Origin: Edolisoma coerulescens
Lineage: Eukaryota > Chordata > Aves > Passeriformes > Campephagidae
Assembly: GCA_013397115.1 (NCBI GenBank)
Contig: VWZW01007201.1
Span: 1,060,295-1,124,294, forward strand
Reading direction: 5' to 3'
DNA: 64,000 nt
A program made the translations under genes and the position numbers. Below, piece after piece: positions 44,401-59,400 of the stretch. Below the pieces are notes generated by a model. The model did no database searches. It was not told the origin of the DNA and saw only the letters and a program-made list of their open reading frames with translations. How positions within the stretch are numbered: position 1 is the stretch's first letter; each line of letters opens with the position of its first letter.

Positions 44401-47400
44401 TGAAATATCCCTGCCTGCCTGTTGCACACCTGGGTGTTTGATGAAGGGTTGCTCTGGTACAGATCACATTACTCTTGTCTTGTTCATTCCTAGTAAATCC
44501 CGTGAGGGGATAATGTCAGGCAGGAAGCTGCTGTCTCAGATTGGCACAGTGTGGGCTCTGCTAGCAGCATTTTTTACAGATTTAACAGATCCAGTCACCA
44601 TTTCATGATCTGGGTCTCACTAGCATGTCTACATCAAGTTACAATTGATCATATATCTGTGTTTCTGACCTTTTCTCACAGATTTTACCTGTCTTATTGA
44701 GTTAGTGTTTGTCCAAAAGTTTCATTTGAAAATGAAAGCCTATATAAAATTGATAAATAATTCGGTATATTGTCCTTTTCTCACCAGGCCAAAACCAAGA
44801 TCATGGGATCACTGTGTTGATTCCTGTTTTGTTATGTCCATTGTGGCAGTTCATCTGTTAGAACATAAACTCCTGTTCCATTCTGGTTTGACAAAAGAGT
44901 AGCCTTAAATCTAAAACTGAGTTGTAATCTGTGAGGGGTTTTCTTTCTGTTCATTCAGTTGATGCTTTCAGAGTCTACTCAAGTTTGTATATTTTGATTT
45001 TGGTTTGAGGTTTCTTTTTTTTTAATTTACATTTATCACTTTTAAAATTTTTTACTGTTAAATGAAGTTTTCATGGACCTCTGGGCTTTTCCTCAGGAGT
45101 GTGAGAATGAATGTGAGAACTTGTTTCCTGTGTTTGTGTCCCTTTCTTTTGTACTTAGCAGCTAATTTATGCTCGATTTTTATCTCTGTAAAAGGGTTCT
45201 GCGAAGTGAGAGGTTTCATTGTTCCTTCTGAAAAGTGAAAATGAGTAAAAGTGAGAGAGGATCAAGGGGCTGCTGAGGGATTTATCTTGTTAAAACTTAC
45301 AAGTATTGCTTGGTGTTTCTTGGGGTAGATTGATGCCAAACAAATGCATGCATTTAGAGGACTTGGGTTTTTATTAGGCTTTTAATTACATTTAATTACC
45401 GTTACATGGAGAGATTTGCTGGAGATACTTCATGTATCTAATTGCCATCTTTTCACATGCTTATTAGCCTCATTAGCATTGCCTCTCATTCTTCACATCA
45501 TTTTCCATGTGAGATCTTTTGGATGTCTTTCACTTCCCTAAATATATTTGCAACATAATGAACATTTTTGAGTAATTGAGGTTGCTGAAGTTGCACATGG
45601 GCAGTATTTCATGTGATGGCATTGATGTGATAACAGATTAATAGGAAATTACAATCTCTGATTAAAAGCAAGAGGTTCTGTTTCAATTTTAGTCCAAAAA
45701 TCCTCCTGTTGCACCTGATCCTCCTGAACATCATCTGCTCAACAAACCATCCATCCTTCAAAATGTCACAGTGCCAAGGTCTATACTGAGGGATGCTGAA
45801 AGGATTTTGAGAGGAATTCAAAACAATAAAAAAGTCCTTGAGGAGAATCTGGAAGCTGTTACTCGTGCAAGAGATGCCATGTATTCTTTCACTAACTCCT
45901 TGACTACAAACAGGTCAGACCGTACAATTCAGTGCTTTGTGAGATTGGTGTTTCCAAACCTTTGCATTGAAGAACTCGTGCTCTTCCCTGCTAAAAGGAT
46001 TTATTGACTCTTCTTAGCAATCATTGCCTGATTCTTGAACTTCAGATGGTTTTTGACCCTTGTGGTGCCAACTGAATTTTTGTCAGGTGCCTAAATCTGA
46101 TTTCTGAGGCTTTATCAGCTGGACAAACTGCTCTGCTGCCAGGGCATTTAGCTGTTTCCATGCAAACTTTAATAAGAAAATTAAAGACTGATTTAATTAT
46201 TCAGAGCAGAAGAGGCTTCATGAGCCTGTAAATTTACAGAATTAATCACCTCACAATGCATCTTTGGCTTTTGAACTTTTCCTTTGTTAATTGTTGAATC
46301 ATGCTTGAATCATAATGGAAGCTTTCTATTAAAATACAATCTAAACTTACATTTTCCTGAGGAAGGTAGCAATTCTTTATGTATAAGGGATTTTTTTTAG
46401 GCGTGTTACCTGCCCTCATTATCTTCTAGACGATGTAGTAATTTGTCATCTGCTTTTTTGTTCTTTTAAGTTGGAATATTTTTGTTTTCTTGGTTTTTTC
46501 CGTTTTGATCAAAGTAGGAAGTGACACATGGCTGCCTCTTATTCCTAGAATATTTGTAATAATGTCAGTACTTATCAGCAGGGAGTGGGGTTTGCAGGTG
46601 GCATCATGCAAGAACAGATTTGGGGTTGGGACTCTCGATGGGCTTTGCTTGGTGCCTTTTGGGGAGTGTAGAGGAGCAGAATCTCCCTGTCTGTGTTCTG
46701 GGCTTCTCTTTTTATATGTGGGTCACTACTTTCCCAGGAACAAATCTGTGCAATTTGAGAAGCACTGACCTCAAACAGTTCTTTCTTCTGTTTCAGAGAT
46801 GTCTTGGAAGAGATTCGTATCCGAAGGACTGTGGATGAGTGGATCAAGGCAATCAGTGAGGAAATCCAGGTAAGGCTGGAAAAATGGGTTCAGATTTTTA
46901 CATTGCATTTTTCCACCTTGCCTTGTTCTTTCATGTCCACAGTAAAGGGATTTACTCACACCTTGAAAACATGAGAAAGCTGCTTATTATTGCTTACGTG
47001 CAGTAAGCTATAGTGAAATATTTACCTCTGTTATAAAACTGTAGTTACTTAATGAAAACCCCTGATCTCACTTGCTGGCCAACATGAAAAACGGGCCATT
47101 TCTCAGAGCTTCAAAGTTATCCACACACTCTGCTGATAGCCTTGAAGATAAAAATCTCCATTTATTACATTTATGTTTTGTGTTTAGGCTGAAATGGCAA
47201 GAAATGATTCAGAACAAGGGAAACACGATCAAAAAGCCCCATGGATCAAGAGAGCCCAAAACTTCAAGCATATGAAGACCAAGAAAGAAATTAAAGAGAG
47301 AACTCAAAACATCCAAGGATGCTTGACAAAGAAGCCTTTATCTGCAGCTAAGCCATGGCAGAAGCAGGTGGAAGATAACACAAGCAAACAGAGGTTTAGA

Positions 47401-50400
47401 ACCTACTTTTCTGAAAATGTGCAGAGCAAAGAAAGAAGGGCAGATGTGAGTTCCCAAGCAGCTGGTTTCTTTTCTGGTAAAACCTGTTCAGCATTGATGT
47501 GAAAAATTGTGTGTGCAGGTGTAATAATTTGAAATGAAAGTGATAGTTCTGTCCTGTTCCAATGTTCATAAATGAAGAATTGTAAACTACTTTTTTTTTT
47601 CCTTTTTGGTGTCCATCAGGGACCTGTAGGTGGAACTGCACTGCTCCAAAATGAAGATTATCTGTCCCAAGTTTATGGGAAACCCATTTACCAGGGCCAC
47701 CGTAGCACGCTTAAAAAAGGACCCTATCTGAGATTCAACTCTCCCTCTCCCAAATCTAAACTTACAAGACCCAAGCTGATAGAGACTGTTAGAGGTGAGT
47801 AATTCCTTGATGGGAAAAAGGGGTTCCTTCCCAGTTTTTCTGCTAGGAATTCCTTGTAAAAATGAAGCTGTTCATTGTAGTTCATCTGCTCTTCAATATA
47901 AAGCTTAAGCAACTGCAGTGGCTTTTCAGAGAGGAGGTCACTGCCTCAGGTTTGTCAGGGCTTAAGAGGCATTTGGAAAATGCCCTGAATTTAACTTTTG
48001 GTCAGCCCTGAAGTGGTCAGGCAGTTGGACCAGATGGTTGTTATAGGTCCTGTCCATTTGAAATAGTTTATTTCTATTTAAGATCCTCTTTTCAAAACTA
48101 AAAAACACCAGAAGTTTTTCAGCTTTGTTTAATGTGTCTCTCACTTATTTTAAATTGTCAAATAAATACTTATTTCTAAATATGATAAACATAGTAGTAT
48201 GTATTTATTGTTGTCCCAGACTTAAAGAGCTGAATTGCTAAAATTAATCACAGCTGAGTGTTCTGAAAAATGAACTCAATTTTTGATAATGGTCTCTGGG
48301 AGATATATTTTTTGTGTCAGGTTTATCCTGTCATTTCATTTAAATATTTAATTCATTCAGAGTTCAGCAATATACTGAGATTTGAAAACGGAAAGAAATC
48401 TGATACTTAATTTCCCACTTCTAATGCATTAATTGAAAATATGAAAAATTAAATATATGGGCATGAAGATGACATCTGTTAGCTTGAAAATATTGAAAGA
48501 TGTAATCAGAATCATTGGTTAAGTTCACTAAGTGCAAGTAACTCCTTTTTTTTCATCCAGTTAGAGTTACAAGCAAAGTATAATTCCTTTCTGTGATAGC
48601 TTGTTAAGGTTATTTAATTGATGAAGGTCATTAGTGGATTAATAATAAATTATATTCATTAGTTTTGTAGGCAAAGTGTTAGGATAAGAGGGTCCTAATT
48701 TTCTAACCTATTAAAAATGTGTAAAAATAATTAAAAAGGGAGACTACATGATATCTGACATAGGTCAGTGTAGATAAACTTCATCTGGAGTTAGTAGACA
48801 GTAATGTTTTAACTGGATCTCTTTTATTTCCTAGTTGCCTTTTCAAAACTTACCTGCTTCTTAATACAGAAACTAAGATTACTCTTTTAACTGATGTGTC
48901 AGAAAAACCAGTATGGATCATTTTACTGGGGAGAGAGTGAGCAAATGACATGAAAAATGATAAAGATGAAGGGAAAGTGTGGAGATGGGAGAGAGGCTCA
49001 AGTGTAAGAGTAGTTAAAGTGATGGTGGACACAATGGAGTTAATAGGATGTGCATCCATGGAAAAATACTAACTGGCTCCCTCCACACTTCTTGCAGTTA
49101 GGCTGTTGTTAGCCATGCAGGGAAAATATACTTGATGCACTCTTAAATGTCATGTTTAAAAATGCTGTCTGGGTTTTTATTACAGCTGTCAAAACATTCT
49201 ATTCTGTGTGAAATATGAGAGATTAACATCAGAAGGCAGCCAGTCACTTGATGAAATCATGTTTTTAGGCCATTGCAATGGATGGTGTAAAACATATCTA
49301 TGTCTCTGAAGACAGGCACTGCTGGGGTTTGAGGCTGGGCCTTTTTTAACATTATTATTATTATTATTGTTATTTTAATATTATTGAGTAACCTGGTCTA
49401 GTAGAAGGTGTCCTTGCCTATGGAAGGGGGTTGGAACTGGTTGATCCTGAAGGTTCCTTCCAGCCCAAACCCTTCAGTGATTCTGTGGTTATGGTGTACA
49501 TCCATAGTGGCAAGTCCTCTAATTAGTACAAGAATCTCTTGTTTAGCCTGACCTGGTCTTTCTGGCACTTCCCTTACCTGTGCTCTGGAGCCCAGTTGTG
49601 ATCTGTGAAGAGAAAGTGTTATTTGGTAGAAAGTAATCAGAATTCTCATAACCCTCCTGGAAAATGTGGGTTATGGTCCAGGCAAAAACCTAGAGAACTT
49701 TTCAAAACTCACCATTTTTTAAAAGGTGAGACCCTGTTACGTGTAAACCACCAGCCTTGTGACTTAGATATTTTATTTGCCCTCTCTTGAATGTCTTTTT
49801 TTTGGTGAAAAATGGTGTGCTGGTATCCTCTGGTACATCGCTCTTTTTGACTACTGGCTGTGCTGCAAACCTATAGTTTAATTTATTCTGTACAGATTTG
49901 TTTGAGTGAAATGTGTGCTAGTAAGCACTTAGGGTAGTAATAACAGTGATACAGTGACCACTAAGATTTGAATTGAGAACAGGCACTTCTTGAAAAATAT
50001 TTAATCAGCAGTTCTGCTTTTGCTGAGTCCTAAATGAATTTTCTTCTCTATTTATTGGGCTCTTGTCCTTTATAGAAGGTCATAATCTTTCCAGGGAGGC
50101 CAATTTCATCATTCCAGAAACAATATCTTGTAAAGTGACAGAAAGAGTGCCCCCCCTCCCCAACCTAATTATAACAAATACATCATTTGATCATTTGGAA
50201 GTACCAGTTGAATTCAGTAGTGTCAGTGAAATGGGAAGGTGCAGGTTCTCTGCAGTTATAATGAGCTGCTCCTGTGCTTCAGCTTTTTTTCTGTTGGAGG
50301 CAAATAGAAATGAAAGGGAAAACTGCACTGGATCAATGCTGCCTTCAATCTTCCAGAACTCCTGCGTGTGACAAACAGCATAAAAGCTCTTTGCTGGAAA

Positions 50401-53400
50401 ACAGAGTGAACTCTGGATAGCCTTTTCCCAGAGTGGTTCCCTTCCAAGCCATTAAGTCAGGCAGCAGCAGCACAGCAAAACGTGTGCTTGCAACAGTAAA
50501 GCCACCATAAAATTTGTCTGTCTAGTGAACATCAGGCTGCAGTTATGGGAAGTTACGGTTTTGTCTCTATCCTGTCAGTAAATAAAATAAGACACCTCCT
50601 TGAATTCTCATCTAAGGGAAGAATGGAATTTTTTGCACGTTGTGTGAAGGAACAGCACTCCAGTGAGTGTGTCCTGTTCCCAAGCTTTCTGGTTTTAACT
50701 GAGACTGAGGTTTGTTTGATACTGGCATTATTTATCTTTGACTCTTGGTAAGACTCTTGGTCAAACTGCTTCATTTTTGTGCTTTCCTACATCTTGCCAA
50801 TAAAATGGAAAAAGAATCCGTGGTGTTTCACGTGGGTCTCGTGAAGACAAAGCAGTTCAAGGATTTTGGGGGCTGCTGTTGTGGAAGGTGCTGTTATGGT
50901 AAAGGAAAGTATAAATAATCAAAGTAGGAACAGATCCGTGCTCCTCTATAGTAGGAGTGCAAATAAAATGCACCAAGGTTGAATGAGCACTTCAAAGAGC
51001 CAGGTTCTTAACAATAAAAGAAGGAAATAAACAAATCTCTTTCCCATTAGGCATGCTTAGTTCTTCCCTTCATGGATCTGCACCCACAGATTCCCTTCCT
51101 GGCCTTGATGTACCAGGTGATAAAGGCTTCAAAAATTATTGGAAGTCTTTGGCCTTGGGTTTGATTGGCTGAAAAATCCAGACTTGTTAAATGACTCTAT
51201 TTTGTTAGAGCAGTCCACCGAGCTTGTTTTAAATTAGTGTTAGAATAAGGATGTTTATTTAAGACTGAAAAGGCCATCTGGAGAGTCTCTTCAGTCATTT
51301 TATAACTCTCAACCATTTTCTTTGCAAATAAACTATGGTGACTAATGCTTGGTTTCTTATGGGAAGTTAGGAAAAAAATTCAACTAACACTTTTATGAGT
51401 AAGAGATCATTTCTAAAAAAAAAGCTGGAGTTGTTTTCTTGCATAATGTGAACTGATAAATACATGTAAAACACTGATTTTTTAAAGCTAAGTTTAATTA
51501 AATGTCTAGTTTCTGCCCAGTGCAAATAAACTTTTCAGGGAAAAATGAAAAGTTGAAAGCAATTAAAATGAGGTGCTGTGTGTATACAGTACTTAATCAT
51601 TCTCACTGTGAGAACCTTGTTTTTACAAGTTGGCAGCATTACAGATACGCTGCCAATTTCTGCTTTTACTCAAAAGTTCAAGGCCAAGGGGGACTGTTAG
51701 ATCATGTAGTATGACCTCTTCTAAATCACAAGCCTCTGAACTGTATCTATTTATGTTACAGAGTCCAGTAATTTGTCTGACTGCAGAACAGTTTTTTTGG
51801 CTAACCTATGCTTTGCAGAAAGGCACAAGCTCATCATTTAAAGGCAGCAGAAATTCTGCTTCTTCCCATGGCAAAATACCTTGTGCTTCAAAAGCAAATA
51901 GGACACTTCAGATTTATTATCTGATTTGTAGTGAGGTTTTGGCTTCAGTTTACAGCTACTTCAGTTTCCAGGTGATTTTTCCTTAAAAAATGGAGAATGC
52001 CTTTGAATGTCCAATCTATTTTAATATTTGCAGAGATGCAGAATTAGTGCTGAATGCAGCGTTATCATACGTGGAAGTCTTCTCCTGCTCCATCTCAGAC
52101 ATCCTGCTGAGACATCTGGGGGTTACATTTATCCTGTTGACCAGGGCATTGTGTTTTCTCATTCCCTTGCTTATCCAACATGACCATAAACCCTTTTCCA
52201 GTGATGCTTCTCTCTGACCTGTATTTTCTCACAGAGGAGTTATGGCTTGTTCTTGTTTCCAGGCTTACAACCCATAATTTGTACAAAAATACCACTTTGT
52301 AAGTGAACTGCCTTACCTGCTTGTCTGCATCTAACAAAAGTCACATTATCAATCTTTATTATCCCTGTATTTTATAATCATTGACTTTCATTCTTCAGTT
52401 AGTTAGGAGGCTGTTAAATGTGAACAGAGCTAAAAAGTGCTTGTTGCCACGTGTTAACTGGCTGCAAGTACAGGGAGGTGATTATTAGAAACAACAGAGA
52501 AGTAAGATGACATTTTTTTGGCTGTAGTAAAGGTATGGAGTTGGTTACCAGTGTGTTTCTTTCCAGATTCATTATCCTAACACATACAAAATAACAGTAG
52601 AAGCACTTCTGCCTGATTGACAGTTGTTGACATCTTTTGGGGGGGAATTTTCAAGCAGTATTTATCCATTTAGATTAAAATTAATGATTTCCTTAATAAT
52701 ATCCATTGTTTGCTGTTAGTTGAATAAGACCTTGCATGACTGTATGGTGAGAAATGCACATTGCAATAAATGCCCTCCTCTGTTCCATGCTTAAGACAGT
52801 TTTACATATAGATTACTTCTGGCTGGCTATTTGCAATACACTTGAAAAACTGGACCAAAAAATCAGTGCTTTCCTGATGATGGAAGTCAAGACTTCTGGG
52901 TTTTAGCTACAGCTTGATTTTCCAGTAGCACTGAGTTGTTAAACCAGGAATTTACAGATTAGACCTGTTCCTCTGAGTACCTGTCAGTTTTGTGGCTGCA
53001 TTTCAAACCTAAATTAGGGATTTCTTCTTAGCTGCTAAATCACACATTTCATTCCAACTTACTACTGTCCTTCGGTCCTTTTCATGTTTCTGTGCCCTTA
53101 TCTGCTGGACTCAACTTAAAAATTGCAATTTTAACTCCTTCATTGCTGCCAATACTGAGACATCTATCTATCACCTACCTAGAGCACTTTTAATTTCTGC
53201 CCTTTGGGACTCCCTCCCTCATTCCCTCTGTCCCACAGCAGTAATTTGCAATGGATTCAGTAGAAAGGCTTGGATCAGTAGAGTGATATCCCTGGGTTTG
53301 TACGTGCACTATGACCTGCACCATCTGCTCTTGTTTCAGGTACAAAGGTGAAGTCAGCAAGAACCCAGACCTGCTCTCACACACAGAAGGTCATCAGCAG

Positions 53401-56400
53401 CCCCAGGAAGAAGCACCCTGTGTATGCCCTTGCCCAGCAGAACCAGTACCTCTTCAGCCCCAGCCAAGATGTCCCTGCTGCCTCTGGTCCCCTGGAAGGG
53501 CACCTCATTCCCATGGCTATTCCACTAGGTAGGAGCAAATAACCTGGAGAAGATGGTGTGCAGGTTGATTGCTGCTATTTCATGGAAATACAACTTCTAT
53601 CTTCTTAAGTCAGTGATTTGGGGGTTGGAATTAGATGATCTCCTTCCAACCCAAACCATTCCATGAGATTTGCCCTTCTCATAGGCAATCTAGGGGATCA
53701 GTTGAAAATGTTCAGGTTTTCCTCATCCTTCATGCTGGATGTCTGGTGACACCCTGACAGAGCAATTACTTGCTTAGCTGTACCTTTTTTGGTACACTTT
53801 GGTTTTAGAGTTCATGTTGCTGCTTTCAGTTTGGTATCCACATAAGCAGGAACTGGATCACTCACCCTTGGATTCAACATTGCAATGACTTAAGCCCAAT
53901 AATTTCAGTAGGATTGTGCCAAGCACAGTAAATTCCTTGTCAAGACTTCTGGATTTTTGGACCTTCAATAGAACCTTTATATGGGGCTTGTTTTGAGAAG
54001 GGTTAGTATTATACAGGCATTGAAATAAGGTAATTATTTTTTTAAAAGGCTTTCTCAGACAAAAATTTGTGAGTTTTTATACTAAGTGTAATAGTACTTT
54101 GGGTATGATTAAGAGAATGTGAGGTGGGGGAAGCATGGGCTGTAGTTTTTGAATGGCAAACACAATTCTTGTTTTCAGCAGTAGGTGTCACCAGAGTCAA
54201 GAAAAGGGAATAGTTAAAAAAAAAAAGGTGGTGTTGAGTTGACAATTTCTGCTGGGAAAGCCTTAAAATTAGCTGGTGAATTACCATAGTTTAGCTAATG
54301 TTAATAGGGGGCTTTTTAGTTGGTCTATAATTGCACACAGAATCTCGAAACACACAGACTATAATTTTAATTAATTTATTAATTTACTGGCTTTGGAGAT
54401 GTACGTATGAATTTTTAACTGTTTTTCAACTGTCTTTAGGTCAAACCCAAAGCAGCAGCACATTACTGCAGCCTGCTGGAGTAGTCATAGATAAACCACA
54501 CCCCGTCACAGTTACAACCTCCCTTCCTCAAGTGCCACCAAAGCCTCCAGTCGAGGTAAAAAAGCCAAACATAGCTGTAGTAGAGATGAGATCAGAGAAA
54601 AAGGACCCACCTCAGCTCTCTGTGCAGGTACATGTCAAGAGTGATGATGATTTGTTTGTTTATTTTAATGAGTGCTAACTACAGGCAGTCTGATCCATCA
54701 GTAACATGCTTTGACATCAGCAGATGCTTTTCAGTGAGAATTAGAAAAATACAGAATGGAGGGACCAAGCAGTTCTCATGCTACAGTAATATATTTGTTC
54801 ATATTTTAACAATTATCGTTATTATTTGACCAGAATAGAAAACTATTTCTTCCCTAAGTCACCTATGCAGGGCATTTGTAAAATAGATCTATGTCACATT
54901 TTCTTTTTTTTTCAAATGAGATTTTTGAGCCAGAACAAGCTTGGAATAAAAGAAGTATAAATATAAATGTCAGTTTTCTTGGATGATTGCTTTGGCCTTT
55001 AAGATTTCTGTTTCAAGCATGATTGTCAGCCCAAGGGTTTCACTCCTGATTAATCAGCCCTTGCAGTCCTTACCTCGTGGGTTGGGGCTTGTTGTTTTAA
55101 TTTTTTTGCATGAGTCTTTTGTCAAGGAAGTGAATGTTTCTTACATGTTCATTATTTTGGATTCAAATTGTTGAGACTGCACACACTCCCCCCCACACCT
55201 TTCAGACACAAATGATTCATGGAACTCAGAGTTAAACATGGGTAGAGTGTTTTGTTCCCTTGCTGTGTCACTTTATTCCACCCACCTGCATTTTGCTGTT
55301 ATTTCACCTAGTTCTTAAATATTTAGGGTGATTTTTTCTTTTCCCCTAGGAATTAAGCAAGCATTGAAATCTTTGTTCTTAACAGAAATACAACACATTT
55401 TGATGCTGTAATGGACATGCCTTTATTACAAACTGTATTGTAATCTGAACTAACTGCAAGTCAAACACACCTCTGCTCTAATGATATTATAGGTAATTAT
55501 TACAGGTACACTCACCTTCTGTTCCATGCAAGGCAAAGTGTCAGGGAATTAGAGAACAGGAGAAATCAGGTGCTGCAAGAGAAGAGGTGACTCTTTCTGG
55601 TGTTAGTTTTTTGACATTGCAGTGTTTTGATTTTCAGAACCAAGCTGATACCAGATACAGGCATGAGAAAAGGAGAGCACTGAATTTAGTGGCTCAGAAG
55701 CAAGTGGAAAAAAAAATCTAAGAAGTTCAATAATAATAGCCAAGCTAATACAAAGATTTTCATATTGATGCTTTTTTTTCCTGTCCTAGGTGTTACCAAA
55801 TGTTGATATTGACAGTGTTTCAAGTGCCAGTGGGTGTGTAAATCACGTTCTTCCAGGCTCTGAGCCTCTGCTCCCTCCTGTCGATGCTGTAATACAGGTA
55901 CTGATTGTCTGGGAATTCATACTTGTCCAAAAGAAAATATATTAAATTGCTGCAAAGTTCTCATTGTCTTTTTTTTTTAGTTAGAGAAATGAGACAGTTC
56001 TAGGAAAAATGGAGTACTTATTCTAAAGAATTTATAGTATAAGGTATTTGTTTAAGAAAATGAAAAATTATATAAAGACGCTGTTCTGCCAAGATTAAAT
56101 TATCACCATAGTAAAACTCTGAGAAAAACAGTGCTCCTGTGTCCTGTAAAGAATTATAATCCTTGTTGGCCCATGGCTGTCTTGTTTTCACTGGCTACAG
56201 TGTTCTGAGGATGTTCCTCATCCCTCCCTCTGCTGCTTGGCTGTTCTGGAGTGGTCAGTGGTGTGGGCACTGAGCCCCAGGAGCCTGTGGTGTCCGAGTG
56301 GCCACTCTGTTCTCTTTCCCTACAACTTTTCAGAAGTGTTTTTAGTCTTGATCTGAGCAGTAAGGAAGGTTTTTGTGCAGCTCTAAGGGTAACTGCTGCG

Positions 56401-59400
56401 TGCTGAGGGGTAAGGACAGAGTGTGTGAGGGCTTGGTGAGGCACTGGTTATTTTTGTGTGGTTCTTGTACATTCCATTTTCCTGACTTCAGGAGTTAGGT
56501 CCTCCAGAATCCTGTGATCCAGGTCTTCACTGAATCAGACAGAGATTGTGGACTGAAATAGTAATTTGTATTTAAAACTCTATTACTCCATCCCAGCCAG
56601 TTGATTAGAGAGATGGAGCACCTCTTCTATGAGGAAAGGCTGAAGGATTTGGGATTGTTCAGCCTGGAGAAGAGAAGGCTTTGGGATGACCTCATTGCAG
56701 CCTTCCAGTGCCTGAAGGGACCCTACAAGAAAGACAGAGACTATTTACAAGAGTAAGGACAAGGGGGAATGGTTTCAAACTGACAGAGAGTAGGTTTAGG
56801 TGGGATATTAGGAAGAAATGTTTGACTGTGAGGCTGGTGAGGCCCTGGCAGAGGTTGCCCAGAGAAGCTGTGGCTGCCCCATCCCTGGCAGTGTTCCAGG
56901 CCAGCTTGGATGGGGCTTGGAGCAAGCTGGGACAGTGGAAGGTGTGATTTAATTGCATTCTTGTCATGAAGTTTTTCTGCTAATGCCTTTCCACACCCCC
57001 AAGATGAAACACCTAACAATTGCAATCTGTCTTTGCAAGACTCCAGAAGAAATACACAGTGAAGAGGAAGACACAAAATTTCCAGGAACTGATTTCATTG
57101 ATGTTACTGATGTCATGCAGGTAATCCCATTGCAAAGGTGTCCTTTCCTTTTAATCATTTTAATATTTGTTTTATGTTATTCTGTCAAAACTGGAAACAC
57201 AATGGAAAGAAACTATTTTGCTTTCCTAGGAGCTTTAAAAGTACACTTTGTGAGCAATACTGAACTGTTTACAGTGCTATAGAGGATATTAGAAATTACT
57301 GTGTGTTGGTGAGTAGAGAAGCTTTTGAAAAATTAGAGTAAAAAGCTAAAATTAGCTTTTATTTGGATATGTTAGAATCCACTAGAAATACAAGTAGTTC
57401 TCTAAAATCAGCAGTGATTATAGCACTTAGACTTTACAATTTAAAACTTTGCATGTAATGAATATAGTGACAGGCTAAAAGAGCTGGGGTTGTTCATCCT
57501 AGAGAAGAGAAGGTTCTGGGGAGACTTTGGAGAAACTTCCAGGGCCTAAAGGGGCTCCAGGAGAGCTGGAGAGGGACTTTGGACAAGGACCTTTGGGCAA
57601 GGGGGAATGGCTTCAAACTGCCAGAGGGCAGGGTTAGAATTAGACCTTAAGAAGAAATTCTTGACAGTGCTGGTTTATGGTAACACAGGTTTATTTGAGA
57701 TCCTCTTTCACAGTTTAATTTTTTCAGGTAGCAAATCCTTCCTTTGGTTAGCTGACCTCTTGTCTGGGGGATCCTGAGAAACACTCAGGGTTGGTGAACC
57801 AGCCTGTATGTCACTTTACTGAACAAAACTTACTGTGTGCAATCAAAATTTACCCCAAAATTTATATTTTTTACCTCTTCTATGTGTTCCTGATCCCAGA
57901 ATAAGAGTGTACATCAAACATTAACCCTAGAGCTTACAGGTAGATTTATTTTTAAAATGAGTTAATTATTTAACATTATCAGTTAGTTGAAACAGCCCTA
58001 ATTTGGCAGTTTGTCTATCAGATGTGTGCAAATGCTTTATTAATTTATAGTTTCAAAATTACCTTATGTTACTGCAGGGGAGGAGTTAAATCTCTGTGGA
58101 CATTGTTCTTCTATTAGCACAAGAAAAAAGCTTTAAAGAAATCATTTTAAGAACTATCAAAAAATTCTGCAATGTTAAATTTTTATTATGTGAATAATAG
58201 TTATTAATCTTTTTTCATTTTTTTCCCCTGGATTGCTTTTATCTTTTAGTTTTGGCAATGGGATATATTTTAACCACAATACGAAAAATGTTCCAAGTGA
58301 AACATGTGTTTGGCCTATGACCACACAGACAATGTTCTTAAAAATGTGCAAGGCAAACACAATGGGGAAGCATAAAATCAGTCTCTGGAGTGGCAGGGGT
58401 ATTTAAGACATCAAAAGAAAGCAAAGTTATTGTTATAAAAGAGTCTTCAGATTCATGAAAGTATGTGCATAAAATGCTATACAAAAAAATAGCTTTTGTT
58501 GTCTTCACCCCACTCCCCTTTTATTATGAAAGCTTAATTCTGTTAGAACTGAGTAGGATAACTATTTGTGTGAAATATCTTCCTTTTTTGTTTGTTTGGG
58601 TTACCTTTTTCTGTGTTTCTTTCCCCTGGAAGAGTTCAAGGCCAGGTTGGACAGGGCTTGGGGCAGCCTGGTCTGGTGGAAGTGTCCCTGCCCACAGCAG
58701 AGGTTTGGAACAAAATGGTCTTTGAGGTCCTTTCCCACCCAAACCATTCTGTGATTCTGTGATTATTTCAGAGTGAGAAACTTGCTCAGCTCACATCAGC
58801 CCACAACTGACTCTCAGATTTATTGAGTCTGCTCTCAAATTCTTACAAGCAGCCACATCCTGCAGTTCCTTTAGCAAACTCTCTGGGATTTAAGATTAAA
58901 TGCACTTTCTGCTCTCTCTGAACATACCCTAATTGCAAGGTAGGGGCTTTTTTCTCAGAATTTTTGCTTCCAATTTGAATGCCCCAACAAAATATGGAAC
59001 CTGCAGAGCTCACAGTAAATGTATTTTCCTCAACCCTCGTTTCCCATTGATGCTCTTGGTCAGGACATTGATATTTTTACACTTCACTCTTCAGACAAAA
59101 GCTCACAGGTGACACCTGCAATGCAGCCTGACCTTGCTCCTGAGAATTGCTTTAGAAATCCATCAAGAAGAAATCCATGGCTTAAGTTTCAGGAGGCTTT
59201 AATAAAAGACTCTGCATGTACATGTTTGGTAATGGAACAAAACTAATCTATACCATCCAATCATTTCAAACTTTTTTTTAATTATCTGAATGTAATTTGG
59301 GAAATAGAATTTTGGCTTGTTACTTTATAATAAAGTACAGTGATTAATATTCCAATCATATCTGAAAGACTTTCTAATTTATACCATATTTTGATTGGGG

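Larger units (their letters stand above)
47795..53339 (+). other. KIAA0586 intron 15
   Basis: 5.5 kb; holds three CR1-related fragments and an ATT microsatellite at 49348-49370. Human protein is continuous across this junction, so no coding exon is expected. Confidence 0.85.
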
